From Enterovibrio sp042096095 (GTDB lineage Bacteria > Pseudomonadota > Gammaproteobacteria > Enterobacterales > Vibrionaceae): a stretch of DNA of 8,646 bases. The first letter of the stretch is position 1. Every line of letters begins with the position of its first letter. Made by a program: the position numbers and the translations under genes. Shown piece after piece: positions 5,684 through 8,646 of this stretch. Location of the stretch: contig JBELME010000175.1 of NCBI GenBank assembly GCA_042096095.1, positions 1 to 8,646 on the forward strand, read 5' to 3'. A model generated the notes under the pieces. The model did not search any database, was not told the DNA's origin, and saw only the letters and a list, made by a program, of their open reading frames with translations.

Positions 5684-6250
5684 CTAACGATAAAGCTGGC
5701 CTCCTACTCGGATGGTCTCTGGCACTTTCGTTATATTGGTGTTTCTCATGTAGATATTGCCGCCCACTTTCAGATCGGGCGGGAGCTGTTCCACCTTTGT
5801 ATTGGTGAGAAACAAATTGCCTTCTACGTTGAGCCGTCTTGGAAGGGCGCGGATGGGGGTGTCCACCAAGCTGAGGTCGCCTTTCACGGTTAACCCAGCG
5901 GGAAGCGCGGTAAGTTTGGAGCCTGTGAGGTTGATGTACCCGCCAACGTCAATTTTTGGGAGGGTGGTGAGTTTGGAGTGCGCAGCGTTCAAATGACCCG
6001 TGATAGTGAGCGTTTTCGGTAAGCGAATGATCTCACTGCCTTCCATGTCTAGAAAACCCGTCACTATATAGTTTTCTGGTAACTCGTTGATGTTCGAGTT
6101 ACGCAGTCTGAGGTTGCCATAGGAATCCACATAGCCGTGAAGTTTTAAGGTGTCGACGAAGGTGGGTTTGGTTTTACTCATGGCGTCAGTCGACATAAAA
6201 ACGCTCAATAAAAGTAGAAAAAATCCCCAAATACGCAAATCAAAGACCAC
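5684..6250 (-). CDS. Exported leucine-rich-repeat protein with 20-residue repeats
   Basis: Up to 188 residues: a signal peptide (hydrophobic to about residue 20, likely cleavage after TDA, residue 23), a short linker, then seven tandem repeats of 20 residues (one of 19), at about 45-64, 65-84, 85-103, 104-123, 124-143, 144-163 and 164-183, plus a partial one. Consensus: GxLxLxxTxIxxLPxxLxVx, as in GNLFLTNTKVEQLP. Such right-handed or LRR-like solenoids usually serve binding; similar LTVGG/TxLP repeats are frequent in hypothetical and phage proteins. The partner is unknown. Start is uncertain: GTG at 6250 has no ribosome site, whereas TTG at 6238 (codon 5) has AAGTGG 8 nt before it and still gives a good signal peptide. 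It is convergent with the PilZ gene, and its upstream DNA is very AT-rich. Confidence 0.8.
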   Translation of the reverse strand: MVFDLRIWGFFLLLLSVFMSTDAMSKTKPTFVDTLKLHGYVDSYGNLRLRNSNINELPENYIVTGFLDMEGSEIIRLPKTLTITGHLNAAHSKLTTLPKIDVGGYINLTGSKLTALPAGLTVKGDLSLVDTPIRALPRRLNVEGNLFLTNTKVEQLPPDLKVGGNIYMRNTNITKVPETIRVGGQLYR

Positions 6251-6599
6251 TTATATAATTAATTATTAGATCTATAATTTAGCAGAAAATGGCGGGTGTT
6301 TTTAGTTAATTACCATGATAAATAATGGACGTTTTATCATCACGCTCTCAATTAGAGAAAGTGCAAGTAAACGTTTGCGTGAAATTAACATCTGTTAACA
6401 ACTAAATTTATTCCATTCATAAATATAGGGATAATGTTTTTGGAATGTTGTCACTTGGTGTGTGTGCAATGTTTGCTCAACGACAGATCTGTGTTCACCG
6501 ATATGATGACATTGTGTTAGGCCATACAGGCTGTAGTTTCAAGGTAGTGCGGTGCATAAACCCGGGTTGGGCATTTAGCACGTTTAAAAGTGCTTTTCG

Positions 6600-6613
6600 T
6601 GAGATTAATCTCA
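6600..6613. promoter_or_regulatory. 14-bp perfect palindrome, candidate operator
   Basis: TGAGATTAATCTCA, about 230 bp upstream of the EIIC-EAL start codon. Only 18 bp further on is a second inverted repeat, ATGTAAT-N5-ATTACAT (6632-6650). The binding proteins are unknown. Confidence 0.35.
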
Positions 6614-6769
6614 AATTAAGATTCTCGGCATATGTAATTTCACATTACATTCATTGAATAAATGGGAGCGAAAGAAAATCTCGATTGAAACAATACTGCC
6701 TGTTGCTTTCATTATGCGAGGCACTACAATACCCCCGCTTGAGACTTAAGCGCGTATTAAATGTATTTT

Positions 6770-6799
6770 GTTCGTCTTTATATTTTTGCGAACTTTTTT
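6770..6799 (+). terminator. Hairpin with T6 tail in the leader of the EIIC-EAL gene
   Basis: GTTCG (6770-6774) pairs with CGAAC (6789-6793) across a 14-nt AT-rich loop and is directly followed by TTTTTT (6794-6799). This is a weak intrinsic-terminator shape. It may end a transcript from upstream or attenuate the EIIC-EAL mRNA, since it lies only 37 nt before the start codon. Confidence 0.35.
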
Positions 6800-6800
6800 G

Positions 6801-6818
6801 GCTGGGAGAGATCCCGGC
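6801..6818 (+). promoter_or_regulatory. Leader hairpin with GNRA-type loop before the EIIC-EAL start
   Basis: GCTGGGA and TCCCGGC form a 7-bp stem (one T-G wobble) with loop GAGA. It ends 18 nt before the ATG at 6837, right after the T6 tract. It might influence translation or act with the preceding hairpin; no T-tract follows, so it is not a terminator. Confidence 0.35.
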
Positions 6819-6836
6819 GCTTTATAAGTGAACGTC

Positions 6837-8630
6837 ATGAAACCGAAAATAAGCAAGCCATTGTTGTCGCTGCTCAATCCATACAAACTGGATGCCGTGA
6901 CGCGATCATTACGCGCGATGCGTGATGGTATGCTTTGGCTCGTGCCGTGTTTAGTTGTGTCTAGTATTCTTGGCTTTATTGCAAGCATGCTTGAATTTCT
7001 AGGCGTTGATATGCCTGGGTTTATCCATGAACTGAATTTGTTACGGCTCTCTTTAACTGCGCTGTATCCCTATTTGTTTTCCGCATCCATCAGTATGATG
7101 CTCGCGATCCAGTGGCGTCTTCCAAGGCCGCCGATTGCGGTGCTTTGCATCTCTTACGTGGCGGTGGCTGAAAAAGTACTGGGTTACGAGCCCCAAGCGT
7201 CATCTATACTACTGACCTTTGTTGGTCTGACGTTGCCGCTTTATACCGTTCCGCTCATCTCTAAGCTTAAAAAAATGCGTTGGGCGCGATTGGTAGAAGA
7301 TGAGGTGGCTGGAAAGCTGGTGAAGGATTCCATGAACCTCATTATACCGGGCGTTATCGTCACGGGTGTGGTTGTTCTGGTCACCAAAGCGCTTACCTTG
7401 GCAAATCTGCATGTAGACGTTGAACTGCTTATGCAGAATTTTGACCCAAGTGCCGAGCCGTTCAGTGTGGGTGCTATCTTCGCGGCCCTGAATTCAATGC
7501 TCTGGTTCTTAGGTATTCATGGCTACTATGCGCTGACGCCTTTGGTGCAGCCGCTCATTGATACCTTGGACGTCAACCGCGCCTTGTACCTGTCTGGTGG
7601 AGAGCCAGAAAACATCATGAACTTGTCGACCTTATCGTCTTTTGTGTTTATTGGCGGTTCGGGTGCAACCTTGGGCTTGGCGATTGCGATCTTGGCGTTT
7701 TCACGCGACAAAGTGTTCCGTGTTATTGCGCTCGCAAGCATCCCTTTGGTTTTTTTTAACATTAATGAAATTCTGATGTTTGGGTTGCCCATCATCTTTA
7801 ACCTTCGTTTGTTGCTTCCCTTCTTTATTGCGCCAATGGTGAATCTGTTTGTTGCTTTGGCGGTCTTGCAGGTGGGTTTGGTTGCTGTTCCTGTGGTCAT
7901 GGCTCCTATTACCAGCCCGCTTATATTGAATGCGTTTATTTCGACAGGTGGTGATTATGGTGCGGTGATCTTGCAAGTCGCGCTGGTGGGATTGAGCACC
8001 TTGGTGTATTGGCCATTTGTTCGAATGTTGGATTCACATGCCAAAACTCGCGACCTTTACATACCATCGCTGGACACGACCTTTACCCGCCGCGAAGAAG
8101 AAGCGTATGTGTTGGCCGTTGATCCGGTCACAGAATCGCTGAGCAAAGTGCGTGAGATTGAAGGCGTACAAAAGCAGCTCGAAGACTTCGCAACACGTGA
8201 GTTTTACTTGGAATATCAACCTCAAGTGAGCAGCACAACGGGTCAAGTGGTGGGGGCGGAAGCGCTTATCCGCTTGCGCGATAGCATGGGGAACGTGACC
8301 TCGCCTGCGACCTTTTTGTCTGTGTTTGAAAAAGCAAACTTGATGACAGACATCGATCTCTGGGTGTTGAAACAAGCGATGAGCCAAAGCAAGAAATGGC
8401 GCGAAGGAGGTTTTGAAATGCCTATTTGCGTGAACATTTCTAGCCATACATTGACTAATCGAGCTGCGATGGAAGAGATTGTTACTCTGATTTCAGCCAC
8501 ACCACGCTGTATTCATTTTGAAATCACGGAAGACACCTTCATCGAAAAAGAATGGATGGTTGAAACGTCGATTGAGCGCCTTCATGCTGCCGGTTCGATG
8601 GTCAACATTGATGACTTTGGAACAGGCTAT
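6837..8630 (+). CDS. PTS EIIC-EAL fusion: sugar-transporter domain joined to a c-di-GMP phosphodiesterase domain (3' end missing)
   Basis: 598 genuine residues, open at the right edge. Residues about 20-400 form a hydrophobic PTS EIIC domain of the lactose/cellobiose (ChbC) type. They include LWFLGIHGYYA with H228, GGSGATLGLA (273-282) and FNINEILMFGLPI with E311; the His and Glu equal the sugar-binding pair of ChbC, so sugar recognition looks preserved. No EIIB or EIIA domain is present. A linker (about 400-450, charged) leads to an EAL domain with E475-A-L-I-R, VNIS (N533), FEITED (E562) and IDDFGTGY (591-598, D592-D593). These are the catalytic metal and substrate residues, so c-di-GMP hydrolysis is likely. 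The final EAL third (catalytic Lys, Glu, Gln) is lost because the sequence becomes adapter at 8631. The protein may be a membrane sugar sensor setting c-di-GMP. ATG 6837 has only AAGTGA as ribosome site; GTG 6828 is an alternative. Confidence 0.93.
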
Positions 8631-8646
8631 AGATCGGAAGAGCGTC
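8631..8646 (+). other. Illumina TruSeq adapter remnant at the contig end
   Basis: AGATCGGAAGAGCGTC equals the first 16 bases of the common TruSeq read-through adapter. It follows directly after the codon for Tyr598 in IDDFGTGY, where EAL proteins normally continue with SSL; here the frame gives RSEER instead. A 16-base exact match at the very end of the window is far beyond chance. It is not genomic. Confidence 0.95.

Larger units (their letters stand above)
6251..6836. other. 586-bp gene-free, AT-rich region with several palindromes
   Basis: No credible gene. It should hold the promoters of the leucine-rich-repeat gene (minus) and the EIIC-EAL gene (plus). Notable items are the perfect palindrome TGAGATTAATCTCA (6600-6613) and the inverted repeat ATGTAAT-N5-ATTACAT (6632-6650). 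There is also AGCAC and GTGCT around an 8-nt loop followed by TTTTC (6577-6598), the CGCTT and AAGCG pair (6736-6752), and two leader hairpins annotated separately. A 70-codon open frame at 6445-6657 shows no family features or ribosome site. Confidence 0.5.

Noticed and set aside
6445..6657. 70-codon plus-strand open frame in the gene-free region
   Set aside because: No Shine-Dalgarno at a proper distance, no domain or membrane pattern, and it runs across clear palindromes; kept only as a remark.
1..8646. CRISPR arrays, tRNA/rRNA genes, IS elements, toxin-antitoxin or phage-defence genes
   Set aside because: No regularly spaced repeats, no structural RNA signatures and no transposase or defence-domain motifs were seen on either strand.

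Overview
The window looks like a piece of a marine gammaproteobacterial chromosome, most likely Vibrionaceae. The grounds are a long Dgt-type dGTPase of E. coli length, a close YaeR/GloA2-like VOC protein, an intergenic palindromic element of the kind I associate with Vibrio genomes, moderate GC, and an EIIC-EAL signalling protein. Family assignment is inference from recall; no search was run. The last 16 bases (8631-8646) match the start of an Illumina TruSeq adapter, so genuine sequence probably ends at 8630 and the right edge is a contig end.

Left part (1-2393): a tripartite-efflux module. A lipoprotein periplasmic adaptor and the N-terminal 171 residues of an RND pump lie on the minus strand. 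A TetR/AcrR-type repressor is divergent on the plus strand. Two palindromic operators sharing a 15-bp core sit in the divergent promoter region, so the repressor probably controls both itself and the pump.

Middle (2461-5063): dgt (minus) with a clear ribosome binding site at 3993, preceded by a 60-bp palindromic repeat. Then comes a compact unit on the minus strand that standard gene callers would miss: a near-consensus sigma-54 promoter (4521-4537), a strong Shine-Dalgarno, a 37-residue single-span membrane peptide (4350-4463), and a hairpin plus T-tract terminator (4226-4281). Divergent from it is the GloA2/YaeR-like VOC protein. The 180 bp between them carry six copies of the pentamer TTGGC/GCCAA in paired arrangements.

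Right part (5064-8630): a stand-alone PilZ protein (plus), an exported 20-residue leucine-rich-repeat protein (minus), a 586-bp AT-rich gene-free stretch with several palindromes, and then a large membrane protein fusing a PTS EIIC sugar-transporter domain (lactose/cellobiose type) directly to an EAL c-di-GMP phosphodiesterase domain. The EAL domain is cut by the contig end. The PilZ and EAL genes together suggest local c-di-GMP signalling, possibly tuned by a sugar sensed or transported by the EIIC domain; that link is inference.
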